Shown here piece by piece: positions 25,011 to 36,655 of a DNA stretch of 64,000 nucleotides (the first letter of the stretch is position 1; each line of letters opens with the position of its first letter). A model generated the notes under the pieces. The model saw nothing but the letters and a program-made list of their open reading frames with translations. It did no database searches and was not told the origin of the DNA. Location: contig JACYXH010000833.1 in the NCBI GenBank assembly GCA_026745465.1, forward strand, positions 32,460 through 96,459, read 5' to 3'. This stretch comes from Lota lota. Taxonomy: Eukaryota > Chordata > Actinopteri > Gadiformes > Lotidae. A program made the translations under genes and the position numbers.

Positions 25011-25700
25011 GTGTGTGTGTATATTCATATGTTTGTTTATGTATATGTAGGTATGTTTACGTACATGTATGTTTACATATGTGTAGGTATGTGTACATAT
25101 GTAAACATACGCATCTGTATGTTTACATATGTATGAGTGTGTACACGTATGTAAATGTCCTTATGTATATGTATGTGTACGCATGTGTTTGTATGTGTAT
25201 GTATGTTTGTGAATGTATCAGTGTGTATGCGTATGTTTACTACGTATGTGTACGTATTTGTACATATGTATGAGTATGTACGTATGAATATGTATGTATG
25301 AGCATGTACAGTATATGTATGTTTAGCTATGTGCATGTATGTATACGTATGTTTAGCTATGTGCATGTATGTATACGTATGTATGTGTACTTGTTTATGT
25401 GTGTGTACTTATGTATATATGTGTGTACTTATGTATATATGTATGTGTACTTATTTATGTGTACTTATGTATACTTATGTATGTGTACTTATGTATACAT
25501 ATGTTTGTGTACTTATGTATACGTATGCCTGAGTAGGTATACGTATGTTTAGCTATGTGGATGTTTGTATACGTATGTATGTGTACTTATGTTTATATAT
25601 GTTTGTGTATGTACGCATGTATGTATGTATGAGTATGCATATGTATGTATAATACGTATGTGTACATGTACTTATGTATATGTATGTTTAGGTGTACTTA
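25011..25700. repeat. (GTAT/GTAC)n-type cryptic satellite
   Basis: Irregular 'tatgtatgtgtacttatgtata' units over about 700 bp. Long Tyr/Val/Cys/Met-rich open frames here are repeat readings. Confidence 0.95.
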
Positions 25701-25714
25701 TGTATGTGTATGTA

Positions 25715-26232
25715 TGAAAACATGTCTATGTATATATAGTATGTACGTGTATGTATGAGTACATGTCTATGTATATATAGTATGTACGTGTATGTATGAG
25801 TACATGTCTATGTATATATAGTATGTGTGTGTATGTATGAGTACATGTCTATGTATATATAGTATGTGTGTGTATGTATGAGTACATGTCTATGTATATA
25901 TAGTATGTACGTGTATGTATGAGTACATGTCTATGTATATATAGTATGTATGAGTTCATGTCTATGTTTATATAGTATGTACGTGTATGAGTACATGTCT
26001 ATGTATATATAGTATGTACGTGTTTGTATGAGTACATGTCTATGTATATATAGTATGTATGAGTTCATGTCTATGTTTATATAGTATGTACGTGTATGTA
26101 TGAGTACATGTCTATGTATATATATTATGTACGTGTATGTATGAGTACATGTCTATGTATATATAGTATGTATGAGTACATGTCTATGTATATATAGTAT
26201 GTACGTGTATGTATGAGTACATGTCTATGTAT
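25715..26232. repeat. ~42 bp tandem array, first segment
   Basis: About twelve copies of 'gagtacatgtctatgtatatatagtatgtacgtgtatgtat', with some units shortened. The array is interrupted by the insertion at 26233 and resumes at about 27265. Confidence 0.95.
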
Positions 26233-26759
26233 TGTGGCAACCCGGTTCCACTATGCCGTCGTCTCCCCCCTCAGTCAACACAAGCCGGTAGTCAGTTTGA
26301 GCCCCAAAAGGCGTATTTATTAACGATAAATAATATTGGTATAGGCCGTGCCTATTACCAAAGCAAAAATGATCAACACAGGGCAATAATGTTCTCCGTC
26401 CCCTCTCCGCGGCTCTACCGGTATAGTCGTCGGGGGTTCCCGTGGACCCTCCGCTTCGTTGTGGGAGACTCCTCCCTATGGGTCTTCCGCCGGGGAGGGC
26501 TGAACTCTAGGACACTCCTGGTGAAAAATAAAGCACACGGTTTACCCTCGGGTGAGGCTCTCGTACTTTCCTCTGTCCTCCTTTTCGAGCGACGGCGAGT
26601 GTCGCGTATATATCCGCGTTTCCTCCAACGCAGGTGTCGCTCATTCCGCTGAGTGTCATCAGCAAACATGAGCTCCGGTGTGCGATCCTCCGAGGAGCGG
26701 TGGTAAACTCCGTCTACCACCGCTCCCCTGAGCCGCTGCTCTGGAGCTGGGTTGCCACA
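26233..26759. mobile_element. 527 bp insertion with perfect 11 bp inverted ends (TGTGGCAACCC...), solo-LTR or MITE
   Basis: The segment begins TGTGGCAACCC and ends GGGTTGCCACA, an exact 11 bp inverted repeat. It is markedly GC-richer than the 42 bp array it interrupts. The TG...CA ends, a TATATA stretch near 26609 and AATAAA hexamers inside are compatible with a solo LTR; the inverted ends also fit a MITE. No clear target-site duplication is visible because the target is itself repetitive. The open frames inside have no domain. Confidence 0.65.
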
Positions 26760-26867
26760 CTATATATAGTATGTAAGAACCAGTTCTATGGCTCCAACAG
26801 TTAATTTCCAGCCTGTATGTGAGCTTGAGCTCTCCGTGGATCTGGATCCAATGAGAGATGTTTGTTG

Positions 26868-27238
26868 TGGATGTATTCATAACATTGTTCTTGATGTATT
26901 CATAACATTGTTGTTGATGTATTCATAACATTGTTCTTGATGTATTCATAACATTGTTGTTGATATATTCATAAAATTGTTGTTGATATATTCATAACAT
27001 TGTTGTTGATGTATTCATAACATTGTTGCTGATATATTCATAACATTGTTGTTGATATATTCATAACATTGTTGTTGATATATTCATAACATTGTTGTTG
27101 ATGTATTCATAACATTGTTGTTGATATATTCATAACATTGTTGTTGATGTATTCATAACAATGTTATTGATGTATTCATAACATTGTTGTTGATGTATTC
27201 ATAACATTGTGGTTGATATATTCATAACATTTTTGTTG
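26868..27238. repeat. 23 bp tandem array, ~16 copies
   Basis: Repeats of 'gatgtattcataacattgttgtt' with GATATATTC variants at regular 23 bp spacing. Confidence 0.95.
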
Positions 27239-27261
27239 ATCTATACTTATGTATATGTTGT

Positions 27262-27690
27262 GTATGTATGAGTACATGTCTATGTATGTATAGTATGTAC
27301 TTGTATGTATGAGTACATGTCTATGTATGTATAGTATGTACGTGTATGAGTACATGTCTATGTATATATGGTATGTACGTGTATGTATGAGTACATGACT
27401 ATGTATATATGGTATGGAGGTGTATGTATGAGTACATGTCTATGTATATATAGTATGTATGAGTACATGTCTATGTATATATGGTATGTACGTGTATGTA
27501 TGAGTACATGTCTATGTATATATAGTAAGTACGTGTATGTATGAGTACATGTCTATGTATATATAGTATGTATGAGTACATGTCTATGTATATATAGTAT
27601 GTACGTGTATGTATGAGTACATGTCTATGTATATATAGTATGTACGTGTATGTATGAGTACATGTCTATGTATATATAGTATGTATGAAC
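27262..27690. repeat. ~42 bp tandem array, second segment
   Basis: Same unit as 25715-26232. The sequence leaving the array ('gaaccagttctatgg-tccaacagttaatttcc') also follows the 527 bp insertion near 26775, so the block array-plus-flank is itself duplicated. 27.7-28.19 kb holds no gene. Confidence 0.95.
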
Positions 27691-28196
27691 CAGTTCTATG
27701 GTTCCAACAGTTAATTTCCTGCCTGTATGTGAGCTCAGCTTGTTCAGTCTGTTGTTCACACATGTGTCCCTTTGAAGGTTGTGTGCAATGTATGTGTATT
27801 GGGAAATCTAACAGTTTAATATCTTGAAAGGCATTACAAGTATTGCTTAGATATTTCATATGAGTAATTAGCTCATCCTGCTGAACATTTTGATGTATAA
27901 TATGTGTATGTAGTGTACATATTGAGGCAGTAAATGCAGTTTATACATTTTCCTTGCTTTCAATGTTTTGATGGGGACAGCCACTCACACACACATGGGG
28001 TTTCCTATTAACTTTAATCTAAAACTCATAGCAAACTATTCCACTGTAGTATTATCATGCATTTCTATGTTAGTTTGTAGAGTAGATGGCACGTGAAAAA
28101 GGACAGGAATAAGAAGTATGCAAGAGAACAGTACTAGTGATGATGATGATGATGAAGAATGGTTCAGCAGCTAATCATGTCTTGTTCTCCTGTCAG

Positions 28197-28750
28197 ATGC
28201 CTGTGAACTCACACTGGACCCAAACACAGCCCACAGAGAACTCTCTCTGTCTGAGGACAACAGAAAGGTGACGGGGGTTACAGAGGACCAGTCGTATCCT
28301 GATCACCCAGAGAGATTTGACTCCCGGTACCAGGTGTTGTGTAGAGAGGCTCTGACTGGCCGCTGTTACTGGGAGGTAGAGTGGAAAGGACCTGTTGAGA
28401 TAGGAGTGACATACAGAGGAATCACAAGGAGAGGAGGGGGTGGTGACAGCATGCTTGGAGGGAACCACAAGTCCTGGAGTCTTTATTGTCATGATGGTGG
28501 TTACTATGCCCGGTACAACAGTAGTAGAACAGACATAAGTCTCCCCCCCGCTGGCTCTAACAGAGTAGGAGTGTATCTGGACCGGCCTGCTGGCACTCTG
28601 TCCTTCTACAGAGTGTCCCCAGATGTAGGAGGGTCCTCAGACACACTGACACACATCCACACCTTCCAGTCCACCTTCACCCAGGAGGACCTCCTCCTTG
28701 GGTTTTGGTTATGGAGTGATGATGCCTCAGTGTCTCTGTGTCGGTTGTAG
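28197..28750 (+). pseudogene. orphan B30.2 (PRY-SPRY) exon of a finTRIM gene, inverted partial duplicate
   Basis: A 554 bp exon preceded by a good acceptor ('ttctcctgtcag'), equal in length to the B30.2 exon of the TRIM gene at 18.66 kb but on the opposite strand. It reads through uninterrupted from CELTLDPNTAH to LCRL-stop. Upstream there is only about 200 bp of matching intron before repeats, with no RING, B-box or coiled-coil exon in 21-28 kb. It is therefore a truncated copy unless it is spliced to a distant exon. Over 160 aligned C-terminal residues there are 25 differences from the paralogue, all outside one identical 52-residue block. Confidence 0.8.

Positions 28751-28806
<56 letters not shown>
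28751..28806. repeat. (CA)n microsatellite after the B30.2 exon
   Basis: About 28 CA units directly after the stop codon, followed by CACGCATAGTACACATG variants to about 28890. It corresponds to the repeat following the other TRIM copy. Confidence 0.95.
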
Positions 28807-28809
<3 letters not shown>

Positions 28810-28899
28810 TAGTACACATGCACACCCACATTGTACATATACACGCATAGTGCACACACACACATGGTACACATACAGACAAAAACAAATTTGTTACAA

Positions 28900-29690
28900 A
28901 CATATAAATACATGCAGAGGTTATATTTACTCTTTCATGTACTTCAGTAACTTTTTGAATAGATAACTTTTAAGAGTAGTTTTATTGTAACATACTTTTC
29001 ACACTTACTCAAGTCAGAGAGAGAGAGATTTGTTGTGTCTGTATTTGCCTTCATTCATGTTATTTTGTAAAGATTGAATGTGTTATTTCAATCTTTGAAA
29101 TGTAAATTTCAATATGTTATTACATATTTTGAGTGTTTCATTTGAAGGGATACATGCTATTTTATGTTGTTAATGCATATTAGACAAGCATATATACAAT
29201 GTATTATTTGTCTATCTATGTTCATCTTGCTCTGCTTATTATAACAATAAATCATTTGGTTTGAAATAACTCAGTACTTTAGTAATCTTTTCACGAGATA
29301 CTTTCTTACTCTTCCTCAAGTCATTATCTGATGACTACTTTTACTCATGTGATATTGTTTTGAATATTGTGGAGCCAATCTCAATATTGTCTTATGTAGT
29401 GTAGTCCTACTCTATATTTGAGAGGATCACTCGTATGAGAGGGACATGAAATTACCTTCAATGATTTAAAACTGCCAGGACCGTCTCAACACATAAATCA
29501 ATGGTGATGACGCTTCATTCTCCATGTTACTAGCTAGAGTTGAATGAAACAGATATAACTGCATAATATAGCAGTGTTGGTATTTAACAAACTGTAGGCC
29601 TGGAAGCAACTATGTTCATATATTTAGTCAGCACTATTATAGGCCTACAGTTATGAAGCCTATTTGTAAAGGACTACTGTGTTGGTGGTT
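28900..29690 (+). repeat. duplicated TRIM 3'-flanking sequence, copy 3 (inverted)
   Basis: Reverse-complement match to 14200-15010, and in part to 17820-18245, with the same internal order of landmarks. Confidence 0.75.
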
Positions 29691-29814
29691 GCAATTTATT
29701 GTTGTTCTAATACGTGTGTCACGAATGCAGCTTAATAATCATATTTATTGATGCAACACACACCCACACACGCACACACACACACACGCACACCAAACCC
29801 GGAGCGCTGCTTCC

Positions 29815-29930
29815 TCTACTTCCTACTCTGACTGAATCCGCTGTCTGCTGCTCTCATAGCTCTGCTGCTCGTGTGTGCACTGTGCGCGTGCACGCCAGGG
29901 CGCGTTCCTGCAGCGAGCGTAGCGACAATA
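29815..29930. repeat. inverted copy of the TRIM upstream segment (21000-21112)
   Basis: Reverse complement of 'gctacgctcgctgcaggaactcg...aggaagtagagg' with a few substitutions. Its presence downstream of the orphan B30.2 exon shows that the duplicated unit was rearranged. Confidence 0.75.
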
Positions 29931-30010
29931 AACAGATCTGTTCTCTGTTCTTCTTCTTTTGTTGAATATTGGATCGGGGCTGGAGATTTATTATTTATTA
30001 TTCCTTGGTT

Positions 30011-30330
30011 CATAAGTCTAATTATAAAGGGTAATGAAGGTTTAATAGAAGAGTTCTCAACAGCTTTATTCTTTATTATTCGTTGGTTCCTATAACTATA
30101 TAAGCCTAATTATAAAGGGTAATGAAGGTTTATTAGAAGAGTTCTCAACAGCTTTATTCTTTATTATTCGTTGGTTCCTATAACTATATAAGCCTAATTA
30201 TAAAGGGTAATGAAGGTGTAATAGAATAGTTCTCAACAGCTTTATTCTTTATTATTCGTTGGTTCCTACAACTATTTAAGCCTAATTATAAAGGGTAATT
30301 AAGGTTTAATAGAAGAGTTCTCAACAGTAC
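30011..30330. repeat. 88 bp tandem array, ~3.6 copies, inverted relative to 17045-17400
   Basis: Units of 'ctaattataaagggtaatgaaggttta...' at about 88 bp spacing, the reverse complement of the array near 17 kb. Confidence 0.95.
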
Positions 30331-30379
30331 AGCTGCATTTAAAAAAACAGATATACTATATATTCTGTATTTTCTATAG

Positions 30380-30600
30380 TGTCAGGGGACATATTTCAAA
30401 ATGATAAATTTATTTATTTAATGCCACATTTATTCATTTCAGGGGACTTTTATTTAATAATGCTACATTAATTTATTTAATGCCACATTTATTTATTTCC
30501 TGGGACTTTTATTTCATAATGCCACATGTTTTTATTAAATGCCAACTTTTTTGCGGCATTAAATTAATAAATGTGGCATTAAATAAATGTATTGTATTTT
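30380..30600. repeat. short repeats of 'atgccacatttattta'
   Basis: Four or five imperfect units of 'taatgccacatttatttatttc-ggggacttttatt'. Confidence 0.6.
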
Positions 30601-30689
30601 ATATATTGTTTCTTATTTAAATCTTTATATTTTCATATTTATGTTTCTTTGTTGTTATAGTTTGCAAACTTTGCAAACAAAACAAAAAG

Positions 30690-30920
30690 TAATGTGTGTG
30701 TTAGTGTGTGTGTATATTAGTGTGTGGTGTGTCTGTCTGTGTGTATGTGTGTGGTGTGTCTATGTGTGTGTGTATGTGTGTGGTGTGTGTGTGTGTGTGC
30801 ATATTAGTGTGTGTCTATGTGTGTGTGTATGCGTGTGGTGTGTGTGTGTATATTAGTGTGTGTGTATGCGTGTGTATGCGTGTGGTGTGTGTGTGTGTGT
30901 TAGTGTGTGTGTTCAAACGC
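30690..30920. repeat. (GT)n-rich cryptic satellite
   Basis: Irregular GTGTGTGTATGTGTGTGGT units. The overlapping plus-strand frames are repeat readings. Confidence 0.9.
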
Positions 30921-31159
30921 TATATTTTGTCTTCCTTTGTTGTGGAGTCCTTGTTGTATGTGGTGCTTGTATTTGGATGCGCACAATGAGGACACAGTCT
31001 TTCACACATGCGCACATGCAAATCCACCCACAAGGCTCCAGACACAGGTTTGAAATGCTCTTAAAGGTTCATGTTCACATGTAGTGCATCCCGTACCGGG
31101 GAGAATGAGGGACGCATCCACGCCTCAGTGGAACATCTCTGAGAACCTCAGAGAACCTA

Positions 31160-31395
31160 CCCGCACACGCACACACGCACACAGACACACGCACACACAG
31201 ACATGCATGCACGCACACGTACACACAGACATGCACACATGCACACAGACACGCACACAGACACACGCACACTGACACACGCACACACAGACGCACGCAC
31301 GCGGACGCACACACACGCACACAGACACACGCACACACAGAAATGCATACACGCGCACACGCACACACATAAGGACATAACGCACGCACATGAGG
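31160..31395. repeat. ACACGCACAC-type cryptic satellite
   Basis: Units of 'cacacgcacacacagacatgc' over about 235 bp immediately before the 1.1 kb inverted repeat. Confidence 0.9.
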
Positions 31396-31402
31396 ATTAA
31401 GG

Positions 31403-32481
31403 TGCATAACATGCTCCTTAATCACTTAATCACTCAGTTAAGGACTTGAGGATCCTTAATCACTAAGCCGTTTCCTCATCATAATTCATATCAAAATCAG
31501 CAGGCTAAGTAGTAACATGATACTTTGTATATCGAGACGTAAACACAAATGAATTCATAACGTTGAAATATTATACTTTAAAAACAAGGTCATCTGAATT
31601 TATTATTTTTGAAATCACCGCTTTGAAATTCAAATATGGCATTTCAAGTTGTACCATTTAAAAACACGATAAAAAAATTATGCATTCACTAATTAATACA
31701 AAAATAAAAGTTGCAGATGTTTGATATATTCGAGATATCTATATCTATATGCATATACATACGATATTGATTACTCATATTCAAGTGGTCAAAATATGGA
31801 CCTGAAAATTAAAGCCAAACTGCAGTAGCAGGGCCTTCCAAGGCCAAAGCAATAGAGACAGAATGCAATCGAATCTACTGCCGGCCTATCAGAGCGCCAT
31901 CCTTCAGTCATGTGATCAAAGAAAACTGCAGGAGAATTAAAGCCAACGATGGCCAACAGGGAGAAGGACGGGGCTCAGGTAAATTGTACGGTTTATGTCA
32001 GTTATGTATAATCAAAGTGGGGCCTCAATAAGCACAGTAGGTTTCAGGGCTTCATAAAAGCTCGTAACACAACATAACCACCATGACAGCAGTCTGTTCC
32101 ATCACGTTCAGTCTCGATTGCCGAGGTGAATTCAAAACGAATGAATTCAGATGATTTTGGCTTCAAAGTATAATATGTCAATGTTATGAATTCAATGGTG
32201 TTTTACATTTCCATATATACAAAATTAAATGGCTTTTAAAACTTCAAAACGTCATGATTTGCTTCCATGCACACCTGCATGTAGGTGTACTAATTAGGTT
32301 GCCATGGTAATGAGTTCGCGGGGCTTGTTGCAGGTGGCGCTGTTTACTTCCGTTCAGTAAAGCAGCTAGTTTGGTAGTAGCCGTCTTTTGTCTCCAATAC
32401 ACGGTCATTTCCTAAATAATTTTTTACAAATTAAACCACAACACGGTTGGAAGTTTCCGGTTCAACTTCTATGTGTGACTA
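31403..32481 (-). repeat. right arm of the 1.1 kb dispersed inverted repeat (partner 1196-2277)
   Basis: Reverse complement of 1196-2277 end to end. It retains the X-box-like site at 32298-32311 and, on the plus strand, the ATG-led segment at about 31950-31979 (M-A-N-R-E-K-D-G-A-Q) followed by GTAAAT, which could be a first coding exon. The next exon cannot be identified. Confidence 0.8.
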
Positions 32482-33030
32482 AGGACAAATGTGGTCCTCT
32501 GTTTTCCGGGTTAACCGCAAGGAAACGAAGACTTTTCGAAGTAAAAGCGACTGCTGTAGCTGGACCTGCTGTGAGGAACATTTGTTTTTCTACTAGACCT
32601 ACTTGATATGTTAAATAATGTTAGTTGTGGATGTAACGGGACGTAAAGTGTTTTAAATGAGTATTGTTACAAGTCATAGGCCTATTGCTATATTGAAATA
32701 AACGTGACTGTCATGGTTAGCCTAGCGCTTCTAGAAGCTCCAGACCTCATTCACTTTCAATTGGCCGCCATCACAAGTAGTAGGCGGGGAAATGACGTCA
32801 CACAATGGCGGTGTTTGGCCCTGTTCTGTTAGCCATTGTAATGTGTGACACCGGGGGGCGCTGTTTCCTCTTTTCTGCGTTGACTGAGTAAAGGACTAAT
32901 AAACAGTGTGTCGGGATGGCTTCATTGGTTTTGTTCCACCGGGCCATAGCCCGTTGAGTGGCTGAAGCTAAGCGGTTGATTTGTCTCTGTGGTGGCACGA
33001 TGATGATGACGGGCTGACGTTTCTTGATCC
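32482..33030. other. unrecognised segment between repeats
   Basis: Contains a short frame ending near 32606 and another on the minus strand near 32798-32998, neither with a recognisable domain. GC content is higher than in the neighbours. Confidence 0.3.
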
Positions 33031-33341
33031 AAACGTCAATAGATATAGAGATATAGATATCTATAGATATAGCTATAGAAATGGATAGATAGTGATAGAG
33101 GTATATAGATAGATAGATATCTATATATGTAGCTATAGAGAGAGGGATAGATGGCGATAGAGGTATAGATATAGATAGATACAGTGATAGATATAGAGAT
33201 CTATATAGATATAGGATAGATATATAGAGATATAAATATAGAGATAGATATATATCTATATATACATATAGCTATAGAGAGATGGATAAATAGCGATAGA
33301 GGTGTATATATATATATCTATATATATATATATATATATAG

Positions 33342-33374
<33 letters not shown>

Positions 33375-33460
33375 GATATATAGATATACATATATATAGC
33401 TATAGATATAGATGTATATATATTTCGATATAAGTATAGAGATAGATGGATAAATATCTA
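33030..33460. repeat. (GATA/TATA)n satellite
   Basis: Irregular 'agatatagatatctatagatat' and long (TA)n runs. 33.46-34.05 kb is AT-rich sequence without a gene. Confidence 0.95.
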
Positions 33461-34054
33461 TCACTATTAGTTGCTTCTTCTTTAGCAACTTGCTTTTTTA
33501 ATTGTATTATTCACTAATTAAAACACTTAGAGATATAGATAAAGGTATATCTATATCTGCTAAGTCTGTTCCCACTGCACCTTTATGCAATAAAGTAAAA
33601 AAAGTTTCTACAGGTGAAAGTACTTTGAGTTGTTAGATTGAAGCCCACTTCCACTGTAAAAAAGTGAATGTATCTTACAAATTATTAAAAATATCAAAAG
33701 CTTAATAATAAAGAACTGGGTTTTAAAACTTGTAATACATTGGTCGCTCTACAAATATGGAAGTAGACAAGTGCCCAAGATTGGGGAAAGGAACCCATGA
33801 ATAATTAATGGCACAGGAAGCAACTTTGCCACTGTGTTCAGTGGTTCATTTGAGCTCTAAAACTAATCTGCTCGTTGCACTCCTTCACAGGTCAAGAACA
33901 AGAAATGGAGATTCTGTGAGTATCACAACTGAATCATGAAGAAGAAACTGCAAACTGTAAGTCCTGATTTTTCCTTTTTATGCTGAGGCCTCATTTTGTC
34001 CTCCTGGTTGGTTGAGGCTCTCTCGCCCTGCCTCCCCCTCATGCCCCCCCACCC

Positions 34055-35262
34055 CCCCCCCATGCCCCCGCTTTCATGCCCCTCTCTCTCATGCCCTCTC
34101 TCTCTCATGCCCCCCTCTCTCTCTGTCCCCCCTCTCTCAGTCCCCCCTCTCTCTGTCCCCTCTCTCTCAGTCCCCTCTCTCTCATGCTCCCTCTCTCTGT
34201 CCCCTCTCTCTCATGACCCCCTCTGTCTCTCAGTCCCCCCTCTGTCAGTCCCCCCTCTCTGAGTCCTCTCTCTGTCCCCTCTCTCTCAGTCCCCCTCTCT
34301 CAGTCCCCCTCTCTCAGTCCCCCTCTCTCAGTCCCCCCTCTCTCAGTCCCCCCTCTCTCAGTCCCCTCTCTCTCAGTCCCCTCTCTCTCAGTCCCCCCTC
34401 TCTCAGTCCCCCCTCTCTCAGTCCCCTCTCTCTCATGCCCCCGCTCTCTCATGCCCCCTCTCTCTCAGTCCCCCCTCTCTGAGTCCTCTCTCTGTCCCCT
34501 CTCTCTCAGTCCCCCTCTCTCAGTCCCCCTCTCTCTCAGTCCTCCCTCTCTCAGTCCTCCCTCTCTCTGTCTCCTCTCTCTCAGTCCCCTCTCTCAGTCC
34601 CCTCTCTCTCTCAGTCCCCCCTCTCTCTCTCATGCCCCCTCTCTCTCAGTCCCCCCCTCTCTCAGTCCCCCCTCTCTCAGTCCCCCCTCTCTCAGTCCCC
34701 CCTCTCTCTGTCCCCTCTCTCTCATGCCCCCCTCTCTCTCTCAGTCCCCCCTCTGTCAGTCCCCCCTCTCTGAGTCCTCTCTCTGTCCCCTCTCTCTCAG
34801 TCCCCCTCTCTCAGTCCCCCCTCTCTCAGTCCCCTCTCTCTCTCATGCCCCCCTCTCTCTCAGTCCCCCCTCTCTCTGTCCCCCCTCTCTCTGTCCCCTC
34901 TCTCTCATGCCCCCCTCTCTCTCTCAGTCCCCCTCTCTCTCAGTCCCCCCTCTGCCATGCCCCCCTCTCTTTCTGTTCCCCCTCTGTCAATCCCCCCCTC
35001 TCTCAGTCCCCTCTCTCTCATGCCCCCTCTCTGTCCTCTCTCTCTCAGTCCCCCCTCTCTCAGTCCCCTCTCTCTCATGCCCCCTCTTTCAGTCCCCTCT
35101 CTCTCATGCCCCCCTCTCTCTCTCAGTCCCCCCTCTCTGTCCTTTCTCTCTCCTGCTCCCTCTCTATGTTCCCTCTCTCATGCCCCCCCCCTCTCTCTCA
35201 GTCCCCCCTCTCTCAGTCCTTTCTCTCTCATGCTCACTCTCTCATGCCCCCCTCTCTCTTAC
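34055..35262. repeat. 1.2 kb pyrimidine-rich satellite (CTCTCTCAGTCCCCC units)
   Basis: Dozens of 15-30 bp units of 'ctctctcagtcccccc' and 'ctctctcatgcccccc'. The plus strand is almost free of purines except in CAG/ATG. All three forward frames are open for hundreds of bases, giving spurious Ser/Pro/Leu proteins. Confidence 0.95.
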
Positions 35263-35802
35263 ATGTGTTTTGTCTTTCTGATGGAGGGTATATGGTTTGA
35301 GTGATCAGAGATGCATGCTAGGGTAATGTGCTGTCTGACATCTACAGCTCTGTAGATGTGCCCCCTCCGGAGAAGCCAAGTGTTTAAGGGGCCCTCGTAA
35401 CGTCAGTTACGTGAATTAGAATGTTCTTCAAGATACTGACAGGGTCTCCCCTGAGGAGAAACGCCAGGGGCAAGGTGTGAGGGCTCGTCCCCTTAGCAAC
35501 TAGAACACAACCTAGCTCTTACAGGAGAGAACCATTGAGCACATTGCAACGTTCTCTTCCATACATCTTGAAGCCGTGGCGACGGTTTCTCTACCTCCCC
35601 AGCTGGAGGAGAGCACAACTGCAGTTCGGAAAGGGATCTTGTTGGGATCTTTCCAGGATGGTTGCTGATTTGAGGAGACCCATCTTCCAGGGCCAGCTGG
35701 CCTCGCCCATTACTCTGCAGTTCAGCCTGAGAAAGGCTCGTGTCTCAGCCAGTAGGGGGCTCATCGGCCTGCTCCCAAGATGGGATGATGAGGATCCTGC
35801 TG

Positions 35803-36112
35803 TTCAAGACCTACTACCCCACCACTGGGTTCTCCTTCTGCTCAAGACCTACTACCCCACCACTGGGTTCTCCTTCTGCTCAAGAACTACCAACCCACCA
35901 CTGGGTTCTCCTTCTGCTCAAGACCTACTACCCCACCACTGGGTTCTCCTTCTGCTCAAGACCTACCAACCCACCACTGGTCTGTCCTTCTGTTCAAGAC
36001 CTACCAACCCACCACTGGTCTGTCCTTCTGTTTAAGACCTACCAACCCACCACTGGTCTGTCCTTCTGCTCAAGACCTACCAACCCACCACTGGGTTCTC
36101 CTTCTGCTTCTG
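35803..36112. repeat. 38 bp tandem array, ~8 copies (inside foldback element)
   Basis: Units of 'ctcaagacctactaccccaccactgggttctccttctg' at 38 bp spacing, the later units reading 'ggtctgtcc' in place of 'gggttctcc'. Confidence 0.95.
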
Positions 36113-36189
36113 GTTATCTTACTTTGTTACCTGGTTTGGTAAGTATGGTAATTGTTTGTTTAATTCTTTAATTTGTATTGTTTCATACA

Positions 36190-36655
36190 TGTGTGAGCCG
36201 GGCCAGAGGTTGACCTGGCATGGGGTTCTTACTACATGAAAGTGTGGCCGGGCTTCAACCTAGCATAGAATAAACGGTGTGAGCGTGGCCATGGTTTGAC
36301 TTGGCATGGGATACTTAATGTGTGAGTGTGGCCAGCTGTCGACCTGGCATAGGGTACTTCATGTGAGCGTGGCCAGCTTTCAACCTGGCATAGGTACTTC
36401 ATGTGAGTGTGGCCAGTGTTTGACCTGGCATAGGTACTTCATGTGAGCGTGGCCAGTGTTTGACCTGGCATAGGGTACTTCATGTGAGTGTGGCCAGCTT
36501 TCAACCTGGCATAGGTACTTCATGTGAGCGTGGCCAGCTTTCAACCTGGCATAGGGTTCTTCATGTGAGCATGGCCAGTGTTGTACCTGGCATGGGGTAT
36601 TACATGTAAGGATGGCCAGGGATCGACCTGACATAGCATACTATGTGTGAGCGTC
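36190..36655. repeat. ~42 bp tandem array, ~10 copies (inside foldback element)
   Basis: Units of 'gtgagcgtggccagctttcaacctggcataggtacttcat'. The mirrored array forms the last bases of the window (about 63730-64000). Confidence 0.95.

Noticed and set aside
31949-32606. Gene starting at MANREKDGAQ in the 1.1 kb repeat with a second exon near 32482
   Set aside because: The first segment is plausible, but no in-phase acceptor with a recognisable protein could be found downstream.
34012-35304. Long Ser/Pro/Leu-rich ORFs (up to 276 aa)
   Set aside because: All three forward frames are open because the pyrimidine satellite lacks stop codons; no domain and no gene structure.
35535-36171. 166- and 143-aa ORFs with repeated 'TTGFSFCSR' peptides
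   Set aside because: They are translations of the 38 bp minisatellite inside the foldback element.
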